Below are positions 27,546 through 35,510 of a stretch of DNA of 53,832 nucleotides, piece after piece. The position numbers and the translations under genes are program-made. This DNA comes from Anaerolineae bacterium (GTDB lineage Bacteria > Chloroflexota > Anaerolineae > Anaerolineales > UBA11579). Position 1 is the first letter of the stretch. Every line of letters starts with the position of its first letter. The stretch lies in contig SCUK01000029.1 in NCBI GenBank assembly GCA_004297445.1, forward strand, positions 1 to 53,832, read 5' to 3'. The notes under the pieces are model-generated. The model did not search any database. It was not told where the DNA came from and saw nothing but the letters and a program-made list of their open reading frames with translations.

Positions 27546-28394
27546 CTACTCGTACTCGTAAAACCCGCGGCCGGTCTTGCGGCCCAGGTAACCGGCATCC
27601 ACCATGCGGCGCAGCAGTGGTGCGGGGCGGTACTTGTCGTCGCCCAGGTCACGCTGCAACACTTCCATCACATACAGAATCACATCCAGACCGATCATGT
27701 CCGACAGCCACAGGGGCCCCATCGGGTGGCCCATGCCCAGTTTCATCACCGTGTCGATGTCCTCGCGGGTGGCGACGCCCTCGTCCAGCGCGTAGCAGGC
27801 TTCGTTCAGCATCGGACACAGCAGGCGGTTGGAGATGAACCCCGGCGAGTCATTGACCACCACCGGCGTCTTGCCCATCTGCTTACCGACTTCCAGCGCG
27901 GCGGTCACCGTGGCCTCATCGGTTTGCAGGCCGCGCACGATTTCCAGCAGGCTCATCAGCGGCACCGGGTTGAAGAAGTGCATGCCGACCACTTTTTCCG
28001 GGCGGCTGGTGGCGGCGGCCAGTTTCGTCAGGCTGATGCTGGACGTGTTGGAGGCGAGTAGCGCGCCTTTTTTGGCGGCGGCGTCCATGTCCTTGAAAAT
28101 CTTGAACTTGAGGTCCGGATTCTCGGTGGCGGCCTCGATGATGAGGTCGGCCTTGCCGAGCGTATCCATGTTCGCGACGGCGTTAATACTCACCGCGGCG
28201 TCATGCTGTTCTTTGGTGATTTTTTCCTTCTCCAGCAATTTGGCCACCGACTTGGCGATGGTGGCCTGCGCTTTTTCCAGCGCGGCGGGCATCACGTCCA
28301 TCATGGTGACGGTGTAGCCGCTGACGGCGGCCGTCTGGGCAATACCATTGCCCATCGTTCCCGCGCCGACGACGAAGATATGTTGGATGGTCAT
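27546..28394 (-). CDS. 3-hydroxybutyryl-CoA dehydrogenase
   Basis: A 282-residue NAD(P)-dependent 3-hydroxyacyl-CoA dehydrogenase of the short form. It has the Rossmann motif GAGTMGNG (10-17), the catalytic-region [17 protein letters not shown], and the C-terminal dimer domain with [18 protein letters not shown]. It interconverts acetoacetyl-CoA and 3-hydroxybutyryl-CoA. A thiolase gene on the same strand (29042-30256) would supply acetoacetyl-CoA, so together they serve butanoyl/hydroxybutyrate metabolism or beta-oxidation. The ATG at 28394 has GGAG close before it; the frame to 28445 is not used. A DinB gene sits between the two enzymes. Confidence 0.94.
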   Translation of the reverse strand: MTIQHIFVVGAGTMGNGIAQTAAVSGYTVTMMDVMPAALEKAQATIAKSVAKLLEKEKITKEQHDAAVSINAVANMDTLGKADLIIEAATENPDLKFKIFKDMDAAAKKGALLASNTSSISLTKLAAATSRPEKVVGMHFFNPVPLMSLLEIVRGLQTDEATVTAALEVGKQMGKTPVVVNDSPGFISNRLLCPMLNEACYALDEGVATREDIDTVMKLGMGHPMGPLWLSDMIGLDVILYVMEVLQRDLGDDKYRPAPLLRRMVDAGYLGRKTGRGFYEYE

Positions 28395-28423
28395 GGGGGC
28401 TCCGATTCTGTTGTCCTGATGGG

Positions 28424-28912
28424 TTACTTGTTCTGTTCCTTCCACGCCTTCTCATTCCCGCGTATCTGCTCAATGTGACCGGGGATGTGACCGGCGTAGA
28501 TTTTCAGCCAGCGTTCAAACGTGTATGGGTCGCTGAATTCCGGGTGGGTGGCGGCGTGCGTCCATACGTCCTCCGGCTGCATCTTGAGTAATTCGTAAGT
28601 GCTCTTGCGCACCAGGCGCACGGTTTCCAGCGCGTCTTCCCAGTTCTGGGCATGGTAGTTCAGCCCGTTGGCCCACACGTCCTGGTCGTAGGCCATCACC
28701 GACTGCCCCGGCTCCACAATCAGCCGCCGCGCGCGCAGGGCCGAGTTGCTCTCGCTGTCCGCCAGGTGGACGATGATTTCGTGCACACTCCACTCGGTAG
28801 GCGCGGGTTTGAACTGCCACATGGCGCGCGGCAGGCTGTCCAGGCAAGCTTTGAGCTTGCTGTATCCCGCGCCGTATTCTTCAATCAGTGCATCGCGTTC
28901 CTGTTTGTCCAT
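28424..28912 (-). CDS. DinB-like four-helix protein
   Basis: A 162-residue DinB/YfiT superfamily protein. It shows the metal-site pattern of the fold: the first His in [14 protein letters not shown] (about 48-61), and a C-terminal H-x3-H pair in [13 protein letters not shown]. Members of this superfamily include thiol transferases (bacillithiol or mycothiol dependent), but many have no known role. GGAGG lies four bases before the ATG at 28912. It sits between two fatty-acyl-CoA enzymes on the same strand with 29 bases to the downstream gene, so it is probably co-transcribed with it. Confidence 0.85.
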   Translation of the reverse strand: MDKQERDALIEEYGAGYSKLKACLDSLPRAMWQFKPAPTEWSVHEIIVHLADSESNSALRARRLIVEPGQSVMAYDQDVWANGLNYHAQNWEDALETVRLVRKSTYELLKMQPEDVWTHAATHPEFSDPYTFERWLKIYAGHIPGHIEQIRGNEKAWKEQNK

Positions 28913-28974
28913 GTTTCCTCCAAGTTTCAAGGTCAAAAAACCTGTCTCAGGCAAAGTGGGCGGTGAATATAGCC

Positions 28975-29036
28975 TCGCAAAGTCCGCAAAGCTCACCCTA
29001 AGAATTTCTTTGCGTTCTTTGCGACTTTGCGTGAGA
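28975..29036. repeat. TTTGCGT-type intergenic repeat, copy 1
   Basis: Contains CTTTGCGTTCTTTGCG and ACTTTGCGTGAGAT. The same words recur at 30358-30390 and 44109-44155, each between genes. Confidence 0.65.
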
Positions 29037-29041
29037 TGTTT

Positions 29042-30256
29042 CTATCCTTCCAATTCAACCGCCAGCGCCACGGCTTCGCCGCCGCCGAGGCACAATGAAG
29101 CGATGCCGCGCTTGAGGCCGCGGTCCTTGAGCGCGTAGATAAGCGTTGTCAGCACCCGCGCGCCGCTGGCCCCCAGCGGGTGACCCAGGGCGATGGCCCC
29201 GCCGTTCACGTTTACTTTGTCGAAGTCCCAGCCGGCATCCATCAGGGCGTAGCCGTCGGCCAACACCTGCGCGGCGTAGGCTTCGTTGAGTTCAATCAGG
29301 TCCACATCCGCCAGCGTCCAGCCGACCTTATTCAGCAGTTTGGGGATGGCGCGGGCGGGGGCGATGAAGATGCTTTTGGGGTCGACCGCCGCCTGCGCAT
29401 AGCCCACCACGCGCGCCAGGGGGGTTGCGCCCAGCGCGTCGGCTTTGGCGCGGCTGGCGATCACCAGCGCCGCGCCGCCGTCGTTCAGGCTGGGTGCGTT
29501 GCCGGCCGTCACCTTGCCGCCGTCCTTGAACGCCGCGGGTAGTTTGGCAAGGGCTTCCACGCTGGTGTCGCGGCGCGGGCCTTCGTCGGTGTCCACCACC
29601 GTGATGCCCTTGCGGCCCTTGATTTCGACCGGCACGATTTCATCCTTGAACTTCCCGCCGTCAATGGCGGCGATGGCTTTTTTATGGCTCTCGTAAGCCC
29701 ACTTGTCCATCGCTTCACGCGTCACTTCATATTCATCAGCGATGAATTCGGCGGCATCGCCCATGATCCAGTCCTCGAACGGGTCCCACAGGCCGTCGTG
29801 CTTGAGGGCGTCCACCATCTCGACGTTGCCGTAGCGCAGTTCATCGTTGCGGCCGTGCACCAGGAACGGCGTGCGGCTCAGGTTCTCCATGCCGCCGGCC
29901 ACGAACAGGCTGCCGTCCCCGGCCTTGATGGCCTGCGAGGCCAGCATGACGGCTTTCAACCCCGAACCGCATACCTTGTTGAGCGTGGTGGCGGGCACGG
30001 TGGCAGGCAGGCCGCCAAAGATACCGGCCTGGCGCGCCGGGGCCTGCCCCAGCCCGGCGCCCACCACGTTGCCCATCAGCACCTCGTCAATTTCAGCGGG
30101 GTCCTGAATCCCGGCGCGTTCCACCGCGGCCTTAACCGCTATGGCGCCCAACTGGGTGGCGGGCACGCTGCCCAGCGCGCCGCGGAACTTGCCGATGGGC
30201 GTGCGCACCGCGCTGAGGATGACGGGGTCGTGGGGAGTTTTGTTGGATTCGGGCAT
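29042..30256 (-). CDS. Acetyl-CoA acetyltransferase (thiolase)
   Basis: A 404-residue thiolase. The nucleophile Cys96 lies in NKVCGSGLKAV; the C-terminal half has GHPLGASGAR (active His) and the second catalytic Cys in SLCLGGGEAVA. It condenses two acetyl-CoA or cleaves 3-ketoacyl-CoA. Closest in pattern to biosynthetic (AtoB/PhaA-like) thiolases, which fits the nearby 3-hydroxybutyryl-CoA dehydrogenase. A CGGAG lies ten bases before the ATG. Divergent from xseA, with 206 bases between them. Confidence 0.94.
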   Translation of the reverse strand: MPESNKTPHDPVILSAVRTPIGKFRGALGSVPATQLGAIAVKAAVERAGIQDPAEIDEVLMGNVVGAGLGQAPARQAGIFGGLPATVPATTLNKVCGSGLKAVMLASQAIKAGDGSLFVAGGMENLSRTPFLVHGRNDELRYGNVEMVDALKHDGLWDPFEDWIMGDAAEFIADEYEVTREAMDKWAYESHKKAIAAIDGGKFKDEIVPVEIKGRKGITVVDTDEGPRRDTSVEALAKLPAAFKDGGKVTAGNAPSLNDGGAALVIASRAKADALGATPLARVVGYAQAAVDPKSIFIAPARAIPKLLNKVGWTLADVDLIELNEAYAAQVLADGYALMDAGWDFDKVNVNGGAIALGHPLGASGARVLTTLIYALKDRGLKRGIASLCLGGGEAVALAVELEG

Positions 30257-30357
30257 CGGTGGGAATCTCCGGTTGTAACTTGATAGTGGGAACTAACAAC
30301 CACACGCCTCAGTACAAGATTGTACGGCGTCAAGGACATTTTAACCGACGCGGGTTC

Positions 30358-30390
30358 ACTTTGCGAACTTTGCGTTCTTTGCGTGAGATG
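30358..30390. repeat. TTTGCGT-type intergenic repeat, copy 2
   Basis: Contains CTTTGCGAACTTTGCG and TTCTTTGCGTGAGATGG, near identical to part of 28975-29036. Confidence 0.65.
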
Positions 30391-30427
30391 GTCTTGCCCT
30401 CGCCAACCAGCGCCTCCCATTCCCGAA

Positions 30428-30456
30428 TTGACAACCACCCCCGTCCCGAGTATCCT
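30428..30456 (+). promoter_or_regulatory. Strong promoter of xseA, predicted leaderless
   Basis: TTGACA (30428-30433), a 17-base spacer, TATCCT (30451-30456), then six bases and the xseA ATG at 30463. The perfect -35 and correct spacing make transcription start at the start codon likely. Confidence 0.7.
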
Positions 30457-30462
30457 GACCGC

Positions 30463-31683
30463 ATGGCCCAGATGTCGTTGTTCAACGCCCCCGCAACCGG
30501 CCCGCAAACCGTCTCCGAAGTCACCGCCCACATCAAGGAAGTGTTGGAGAGCGAAGACGGCCTGCAGGATGTGTGGGTGCGCGGCGAGGTGAGCAATTTC
30601 TCGCGGCCGTCCTCCGGCCACCTGTATTTCACGCTCAAAGACTCGGGCGCGTCGCTTTCGTGCGTGATGTGGCGTGGCCAGGCCAGCCGCCTGGCGTATG
30701 TCCCCCGCGAAGGGGATGCCGTGGAAGTACATGGCGGCATCAGCGTGTACGAAGCGCGCGGCAACTACCAGCTTTACGCCGACGATATCCGCCCCGCCGG
30801 TGAAGGTGCGCTGTTCGCCGAGTTCCTGCGCCTCAAAGCCCTGCTGGAGGCCGAAGGCCTGTTCGAACCGGCGCGCAAACGCCCCCTGCCGCCCGCCCCG
30901 CGCGTCATCGGCATCGTCACCTCGCCCACCGGCGCGGCGCTGCGGGACATGCTCAATGTTCTGCGCCGCCGCTACCCGCTGGCGCGCGCCGTGCTGGCCC
31001 CTGCCGCGGTGCAGGGCGAATCGGCACCCAGAGAAATCATCGCCGCCATCCAGCGGCTCAACCAGTTCGTCAAGCCGGACCTCATCATCGCCGGGCGCGG
31101 CGGCGGCAGTATCGAAGACCTGTGGGCGTTCAACGATGAAGGCGTGGCGCGCGCCATCGCCGCCTCGGCCGCCCCGGTCATCAGCGCGGTGGGGCACGAA
31201 ACCGATTTCACCATCGCCGACTTCGTGGCCGACCTGCGCGCCCCCACCCCCACCGCCGCCGCCGAACTGGCCACCCCGGACCGCGCCGACCTGCGCGACT
31301 CTCTGCTGGCGCTGGCCGACGACCTGGCGACGCAAACCCGCGCGGCGATTGCTGAACGCCGCTACGCCCTGGGCGACATGCGCGCCCGCCTCAACCGCCG
31401 CAGCCCCGAAGCGCGGCTGGCGCAGGCGCGCCAGCGCGTGGATGACTACGCCCAGCGCGCCGCCCTGCTGGTGCAAAGCCAGACGCGCCTTCGTCTGGCG
31501 CGGCTGGCCGGGCTGGCCGCCAGCCTGGAGGCATTGAGCCCGCGCGGCATCCTGGAACGCGGCTACGCCGTGGTCACCGGCCCGGACGGCGCGCCTGTGC
31601 GGCGCGTGGCGCAGGTAAAATCCGGCGATGCGCTGCGCGTGCGCGTGTCGGATGGCGAGTTCGGCGCGGAAGTGAAGAAGTAA
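30463..31683 (+). CDS. xseA: Exodeoxyribonuclease VII large subunit
   Basis: A 406-residue large subunit of exonuclease VII, which degrades single-stranded DNA from both ends together with XseB. The N-terminal OB fold (about 15-110, with VWVRGEVSNFSRPSSGHLYFTLKD-type sequence) is followed by the catalytic domain with RVIGIVTSPTGAALRD and the hallmark RGGGSIEDLWAFN (about 207-219), then a long coiled-coil region and the C-terminal strand pair. The frame is open to 30259, but the ATG at 30463 is used: it begins the conserved sequence and has a strong promoter whose -10 is six bases before it. The small subunit follows 90 bases later. Confidence 0.96.
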   Translation: MAQMSLFNAPATGPQTVSEVTAHIKEVLESEDGLQDVWVRGEVSNFSRPSSGHLYFTLKDSGASLSCVMWRGQASRLAYVPREGDAVEVHGGISVYEARGNYQLYADDIRPAGEGALFAEFLRLKALLEAEGLFEPARKRPLPPAPRVIGIVTSPTGAALRDMLNVLRRRYPLARAVLAPAAVQGESAPREIIAAIQRLNQFVKPDLIIAGRGGGSIEDLWAFNDEGVARAIAASAAPVISAVGHETDFTIADFVADLRAPTPTAAAELATPDRADLRDSLLALADDLATQTRAAIAERRYALGDMRARLNRRSPEARLAQARQRVDDYAQRAALLVQSQTRLRLARLAGLAASLEALSPRGILERGYAVVTGPDGAPVRRVAQVKSGDALRVRVSDGEFGAEVKK

Positions 31684-31772
31684 ACGAGTGATGTGTCAAC
31701 GAGTACCGGGGACGCGTATTTTCCTTTGCGCCCCGGCGACTTAGTGACCCGTTGACCTTTCAGGAGAATGAC

Positions 31773-32000
31773 ATGGCAAAAGCAAAACCGGTGGAAGATC
31801 TATCTTACGAAGAAGCCTTCGCGGACTTAGAAGCCGTGGTGGCCGCGCTGGAAAGCGCCGACCACCCGCTGGAAGAATCGTTGGCGCTGTTTGAGCGCGG
31901 CCAGGCGCTGGCGCGCCGCTGTGCCGAACTGCTTGAAAAAGCCGAACTCAAGGTAGAGCAACTGACGGGGGATGGCGAGTTGAGCGATTTTGAGGAATAA
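31773..32000 (+). CDS. xseB: Exodeoxyribonuclease VII small subunit
   Basis: A 75-residue helical protein with the family pattern SYEEAFADLEAVVAALES then PLEESLALFERGQALAR. It binds the large subunit in multiple copies. AGGAG precedes the ATG at 31773. It follows xseA on the same strand and should be co-transcribed; the 90-base gap carries a GTCAACGAG-type repeat. Confidence 0.95.
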   Translation: MAKAKPVEDLSYEEAFADLEAVVAALESADHPLEESLALFERGQALARRCAELLEKAELKVEQLTGDGELSDFEE

Positions 32001-32015
32001 CCACCCTCCTACACT

Positions 32016-32061
32016 CCTCTAATATCCGTCTATCCTTCTTTTAATACCCGCGCCTTATATT
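32016..32061 (+). promoter_or_regulatory. Hsp20 promoter with tandem 12-base direct repeat
   Basis: CCTCTAATATCC (32016-32027) and CTTTTAATACCC (32038-32049) are direct repeats spaced 22 bases apart, followed six bases later by TATATT (32056-32061), a good -10. No -35 consensus is present; the second repeat occupies that place, as expected for an activator or an alternative sigma factor. The same arrangement occurs at 32685-32730. Confidence 0.65.
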
Positions 32062-32120
32062 AGAAGCGATCCGGTTTAACCGGAGACGAATCCCAATTCA
32101 ACCTTGTTTGGAGGTGCATT

Positions 32121-32561
32121 ATGACCAACCTGACTCGCTGGGAACCCTTCTCCGACCTGCTCTCGGTCCGTAAGCAGATGGACGACATCTTCGAGTCGTT
32201 CTTTGCCCGGCCCATCTCCAACGGCGATGCCTGGAGCATGCCGCTGGTGGACCTGTACCAGACCGATGACGACGTGATGGTGAAGGCCACCCTGCCCGGG
32301 GTAGAAGCCAAAGACCTGGACATCCAGATAACCGGCGACGCCCTGACCATCCGTGCCGAAGTGCAGCACGAGGAAGAAAAGAAGGACAAGCGCTACCACC
32401 TGCGCGAACAGCGCTACACGGCGTTTGCCCGCACGCTGCCCCTGCCGGTTCCGGTGGTGGCAGACAAGGCCGAAGCCGAGATGAAGAACGGGGTGCTCAC
32501 CCTGCGCCTGCCCAAGGCCGAAGAAGTGAAACCGAAGAGCATCACCGTCAAGGCCAAGTAA
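32121..32561 (+). CDS. Hsp20 small heat shock protein
   Basis: A 146-residue small heat shock protein. The alpha-crystallin domain spans about 38-130, with VDLYQTDDDVMVKATLPGV at its start and KNGVLTLRLPKAEEVKPKS at its end. The N-terminal arm is short. It holds unfolding proteins as an ATP-independent chaperone. The usual C-terminal IxI motif appears only as the weak SITVK. GGAGG lies six bases before the ATG. It is a single-gene unit with its own promoter (32016-32061) and terminator (32625-32657), both nearly copied around the next gene. Confidence 0.95.
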   Translation: MTNLTRWEPFSDLLSVRKQMDDIFESFFARPISNGDAWSMPLVDLYQTDDDVMVKATLPGVEAKDLDIQITGDALTIRAEVQHEEEKKDKRYHLREQRYTAFARTLPLPVPVVADKAEAEMKNGVLTLRLPKAEEVKPKSITVKAK

Positions 32562-32601
32562 GGGTCGGGCGACTACCTCACCGACAATTGAATGACACCA
32601 G

Positions 32602-32657
32602 GCTCATCCTCCTCCTCGTGAGCCATCGCCCCGCCCGCAAAGGCGGGCGATCTTTTT
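32602..32657 (+). terminator. Terminator of the Hsp20 unit
   Basis: A GC-rich stem (ATCGCCCCGCC at 32625-32635 against GGCGGGCGAT at 32642-32651, one bulged C) is followed by CTTTTT. The stem and the GCTCATCCTCCTC ahead of it recur at 32976-33026. Confidence 0.85.
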
Positions 32658-32684
32658 GGCCACTGATGAAAACGCTCCAACATT

Positions 32685-32730
32685 CCTCTAATATCCCTCT
32701 TTCATTCTTCTAACACCCCTGCGCTATATT
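32685..32730 (+). promoter_or_regulatory. Zinc-ribbon gene promoter, near copy of the Hsp20 promoter
   Basis: CCTCTAATATCC (32685-32696) and CTTCTAACACCC (32707-32718) repeat at the same 22-base spacing, with TATATT at 32725-32730, again six bases after the second repeat. The first repeat is identical to that of the Hsp20 promoter. Confidence 0.65.
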
Positions 32731-32780
32731 AAGTAAGCGTTTCCGAACTTGTTCGGCGCGCGAGAAGATGGAAAGCCTAA

Positions 32781-32984
32781 ATGCCGAACTATCATTATGA
32801 ATGCCGTGAATGCGGCGTAGAGTTTGATCGATTTTTTCACTTTGACGAAGACCCCGATAGGGTCGATTGCCCGAATGGGCACAGTCCAGTGACCCGAACG
32901 TATTCCGCGCCGCCGGTGGTTTTCAAAGGATCAGGTTATTACATAACCGACCATCGGCCTGTACAGCGCTCATCCTCCTCATGA
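32781..32984 (+). CDS. FmdB-like zinc-ribbon protein
   Basis: A 67-residue protein with a zinc-ribbon of the FmdB/CxxC_CxxC_SSSS type: YHYECRECGVEF, then CPNGH, ligands Cys8, Cys11, Cys30 and probably His34 in place of the usual fourth Cys. The tail ends in SSSS, a feature of this family. Function is unproven; members are often called putative regulators and some sit near heat-shock genes. Here the codons for RSSSS are part of the duplicated sequence shared with the Hsp20 terminator region, and its promoter is a near copy of the Hsp20 promoter. It is therefore probably co-induced with Hsp20. Confidence 0.85.
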   Translation: MPNYHYECRECGVEFDRFFHFDEDPDRVDCPNGHSPVTRTYSAPPVVFKGSGYYITDHRPVQRSSSS

Positions 32985-33026
32985 GCCATCGCCCCGCCCC
33001 ACAAAGGCGGGGCGATCTTTTTTTTC
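32976..33026 (+). terminator. Terminator of the zinc-ribbon unit
   Basis: ATCGCCCCGCC (32988-32998) and GGCGGGGCGAT (33006-33016) pair over 11 bases without mismatch, followed by C and nine T. It is a near copy of the Hsp20 terminator, including the GCTCATCCTCCTC that precedes it. Confidence 0.9.
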
Positions 33027-33175
33027 CAGTCGTGGCACCTGTCCCAAACAGGGCGGGACATCTGCCACTGTTAACAAAACCAGGGGCAAGGTATTCTGGA
33101 AACAGGAATACCCGTCGAATTCGGGCAACTTTGTCCGAATAGCTCGGCGGGACGCTCACCCAGAAGGAGCCTGTC

Positions 33176-33448
33176 ATGAAAATCATCCTCAACCGCAACA
33201 CCTGCACCCACCACCAGGCCGAATGCGAAAAATGCTTCGGCAACAAGTTGATGCTTAACGCATTTGAGGACGCCAACTGCGTGCAGGAAATCCGCGACCC
33301 GCACATTACCGACATCATCACCATCTACATGACCGATCGCGACGGCAGCCAGAAAACCCTGATTCTGGACAAGGCCAGCTTCCCGGATGCCTACGACTCC
33401 TGGATGCTGTTCTACGAGAAACAGCAGGCAGACCTGGCAGCAGGCTAA
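33176..33448 (+). CDS. Small Cys-rich protein of unknown function
   Basis: A 90-residue soluble protein that I do not recognise. It has cysteines at 10, 17, 20 and 35 and a His pair at 12-13 near the N terminus (CTHHQAECEKC), which could bind a metal. The rest is a mixed alpha/beta sequence. AAGGAG lies eight bases before the ATG, so the gene is real. The cupin gene starts four bases after its stop, so the two form an operon. The upstream 150 bases contain no terminator after 33026, and a promoter was not identified. Confidence 0.75.
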   Translation: MKIILNRNTCTHHQAECEKCFGNKLMLNAFEDANCVQEIRDPHITDIITIYMTDRDGSQKTLILDKASFPDAYDSWMLFYEKQQADLAAG

Positions 33449-33451
33449 CCG

Positions 33452-33769
33452 ATGACTGAACCGTCCTTCACATTTTTGCCTGCCGCGCCGCCGGCAAACA
33501 TCCCCGCGGATGCCATCGTCAGCCAGACCTCGGCCAACAACGACGCCTTCAAAGCCACGTTATTCAGTTTCGCCAAGGACCAGGAGCTCACCGAACACGC
33601 CACGCCGCGCGACGCCATGCTGTTCTTCCTGCACGGCGAGTTTGAGGTCATCACCGGCGGCGAGCAGTTCACCGCCACGCCGGGCGCGTGGCTGCACCTG
33701 CCGCCTAGCCTGCCCCACAGCCTGCGGGCGCTCTCGCCCGGCCAGTTCCTGCTCATCATTCTGAAGTAA
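33452..33769 (+). CDS. Cupin-domain protein
   Basis: A 105-residue single-domain cupin with the core pattern MLFFLHGEFEVITGGEQFTATPGAWLHLPPSLPHSLR (given in outline; metal-site His and Glu residues fall in the HGEFEV and LPHS parts). Such proteins bind a metal and either catalyse simple reactions or sense small molecules; the substrate is unknown. It is translated right after the Cys-rich gene. A terminator follows at 33793-33819. Confidence 0.85.
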   Translation: MTEPSFTFLPAAPPANIPADAIVSQTSANNDAFKATLFSFAKDQELTEHATPRDAMLFFLHGEFEVITGGEQFTATPGAWLHLPPSLPHSLRALSPGQFLLIILK

Positions 33770-33792
33770 CCGCCCACCGCAGTCTTTGAATG

Positions 33793-33819
33793 CCCGCGCC
33801 GGCAAGTGGCGCGGGTTTT
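33793..33819 (+). terminator. Terminator after the cupin gene
   Basis: CCCGCGCC (33793-33800) and GGCGCGGG (33808-33815) pair around a 7-base loop, followed by TTTT. Confidence 0.75.
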
Positions 33820-33867
33820 GTGTTTCGCCCGCCCTCTGGTATTATCGAACCAACCGGAGGGACCGCC

Positions 33868-34650
33868 ATGGCCGACGACCCCCAGGCCCAATCTGAAGAA
33901 CGTTTTGGCCGCTTTGCGCGCGAATACGTAACCAGCCAGAGCCACGCACAGGGCGCTGACTTGGCGCGGCTGGTGGCGCTCGCCCAGCCGCAGGCTCATT
34001 GGGAAGTGCTGGATGTCGCCACCGGCGGCGGGCACACCGCCCTGGCCTTCGCCCCTCATGTCCGGCATGTCGTCGCCAGCGACCTGACGGCCAGAATGCT
34101 GCAAGCCGCGGCGGATTTCATCGCCACCCAAAACGCGCCGAACATCTCCTTGCGCCAGGCGATGGCCGACGACCTGCCCTTCCAGAGCTCGAATTTTGAT
34201 GCCGTCACCTGCCGCATCGCCGCGCACCACTTCCCGGATGTGCCCGCGTTCCTGCGCGAGAGCGCGCGGGTGCTGAAGGCCGGGGGGCTGGCGCTGGTGC
34301 AGGACCACGTGCTGCCGGATGATGCGACCGCCGCCACCGAAGTGGACGGCTTTGAAAAACTACGCGACCCCAGCCACCACCGCGCCTACAATGAAGCCGA
34401 GTGGCGCGCCATGTTCGCGGTCGCCGGGCTGGTGGTCGAACATGCGGAGATCATCGTCAAACGCCATGCCTTCCGCCCGTGGGCGGAGCGCCAGGGCTGC
34501 CCGCCGGAAACGCTGGCCGAGTTGCAGGCGCGCCTGCCGCGCTTCTCCGCGGTCGCCCGCGCCTGGCTTGACCCGCAAGACTGGCTGGCCGAGAACGCTT
34601 CGTTTGTCAATCGCCATATCCTCATTGCCGCCCGCAAACCCGCCGCCTGA
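33868..34650 (+). CDS. SAM-dependent methyltransferase (UbiE/Methyltransf_11-like)
   Basis: A 260-residue class I methyltransferase. Motif I is VLDVATGGGHTALAFAPHV (about 47-65), with the acidic end of strand 2 at VASDLTARML and motif post-I FDAVTCRIAAHHFPD. The pattern suits small-molecule substrates; the identity is open. CGGAGGG lies before the ATG at 33868, so the frame to 33790 is not used. The next methyltransferase-like gene starts five bases after its stop, so they are one operon. Confidence 0.88.
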   Translation: MADDPQAQSEERFGRFAREYVTSQSHAQGADLARLVALAQPQAHWEVLDVATGGGHTALAFAPHVRHVVASDLTARMLQAAADFIATQNAPNISLRQAMADDLPFQSSNFDAVTCRIAAHHFPDVPAFLRESARVLKAGGLALVQDHVLPDDATAATEVDGFEKLRDPSHHRAYNEAEWRAMFAVAGLVVEHAEIIVKRHAFRPWAERQGCPPETLAELQARLPRFSAVARAWLDPQDWLAENASFVNRHILIAARKPAA

Positions 34651-34655
34651 CGCCC

Positions 34656-35468
34656 ATGCCCGCCCCACGCCGCACCCGGCCGCACGGCCAGATTACGCGC
34701 GGCAAGACCGCCCGCAACCGCCTGCGCAAAGCCGATGCATTCCTGATTCTCTATGATCCGGCCCTGCTCAAACGGCGGGAGGGTGATTTTGCCCACGCAC
34801 TGTACGTGGACCTTGGCTATGGGGCGGAACCGTTCACCACGCTGGAAAGCGCGGCGCGCCTGCGCACCCTCCACCCCGCCCTGCCCGTGCTGGGCGTGGA
34901 AATCGACCCGGAGCGCGTGGCCGCCGCCCAACCCTATGCCGATGCCCTGACCCATTTCCGGTTGGGGGGCTTCAACCTGCCGCTGGAAAAAGGTGAAACC
35001 GTGCGCGTTATCCGCGCCTTCAACGTGCTGCGCCAATACGAGGAACATGAGGTCGGCCCGGCATGGGATTCGCTCGGCGCGTCCCTGTTACCCGGCGGTC
35101 TGCTGCTGGAAGGCACCAGCGACCCGTTCGGGCGGCTGTGGGTCGCCAACCTGCTGCGCAAGGGAGACACCGGATTGGGCCTGGAGGCTGTGGTGTTTGG
35201 CACCAATTTCCGCTGGGGGTTCGAGCCCGCCCTGTTCCAGCCGGTGCTGCCCAAGAACTTCATTCACCGTATGACGCCGGGCGAACCGGTTTATGAGTTT
35301 TTTGAAGACTGGAAGGCCGCCGCCCGCGCCGTCATCGGCGTGAAAGACCTTGGCCTGCGGCAGTGGTTCATCGCCAGCGCCGAGCAACTGGCGCAACGCG
35401 GCCAGCGGGTGGATGTGCGCCGCAAACTGCTAAGCCGCGGCCTGCTGGTCTGGCGGCCGGAACGCTAA
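34656..35468 (+). CDS. Methyltransferase-fold protein of unknown function
   Basis: A 270-residue protein. After a basic N-terminal extension (PRRTRPHGQITRGKTARNR), it shows a Rossmann-like methyltransferase pattern: YVDLGYGAEPFTTLE in the place of motif I, VLGVEIDPERVAAAQ at strand 2, and VIRAFNVLRQYEEHEV. The glycine-rich loop is shorter than usual. A family with unproven activity; SAM binding is likely from the fold but not certain. It follows another methyltransferase in the same operon. Confidence 0.75.
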   Translation: MPAPRRTRPHGQITRGKTARNRLRKADAFLILYDPALLKRREGDFAHALYVDLGYGAEPFTTLESAARLRTLHPALPVLGVEIDPERVAAAQPYADALTHFRLGGFNLPLEKGETVRVIRAFNVLRQYEEHEVGPAWDSLGASLLPGGLLLEGTSDPFGRLWVANLLRKGDTGLGLEAVVFGTNFRWGFEPALFQPVLPKNFIHRMTPGEPVYEFFEDWKAAARAVIGVKDLGLRQWFIASAEQLAQRGQRVDVRRKLLSRGLLVWRPER

Positions 35469-35510
35469 ACCTGGCGGTATAATTGGCTCACTTCGGCTGG
35501 TGGGTTTACT

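Noticed and set aside
27167..27652. A 161-residue minus-strand frame
   Set aside because: It mixes the antisense end of the dehydrogenase gene with repeat sequence; no ribosome binding site or recognisable pattern.
32121..32984. Hsp20 and the zinc-ribbon protein as paralogues
   Set aside because: Only the flanking promoter and terminator are similar. The coding sequences share no pattern.
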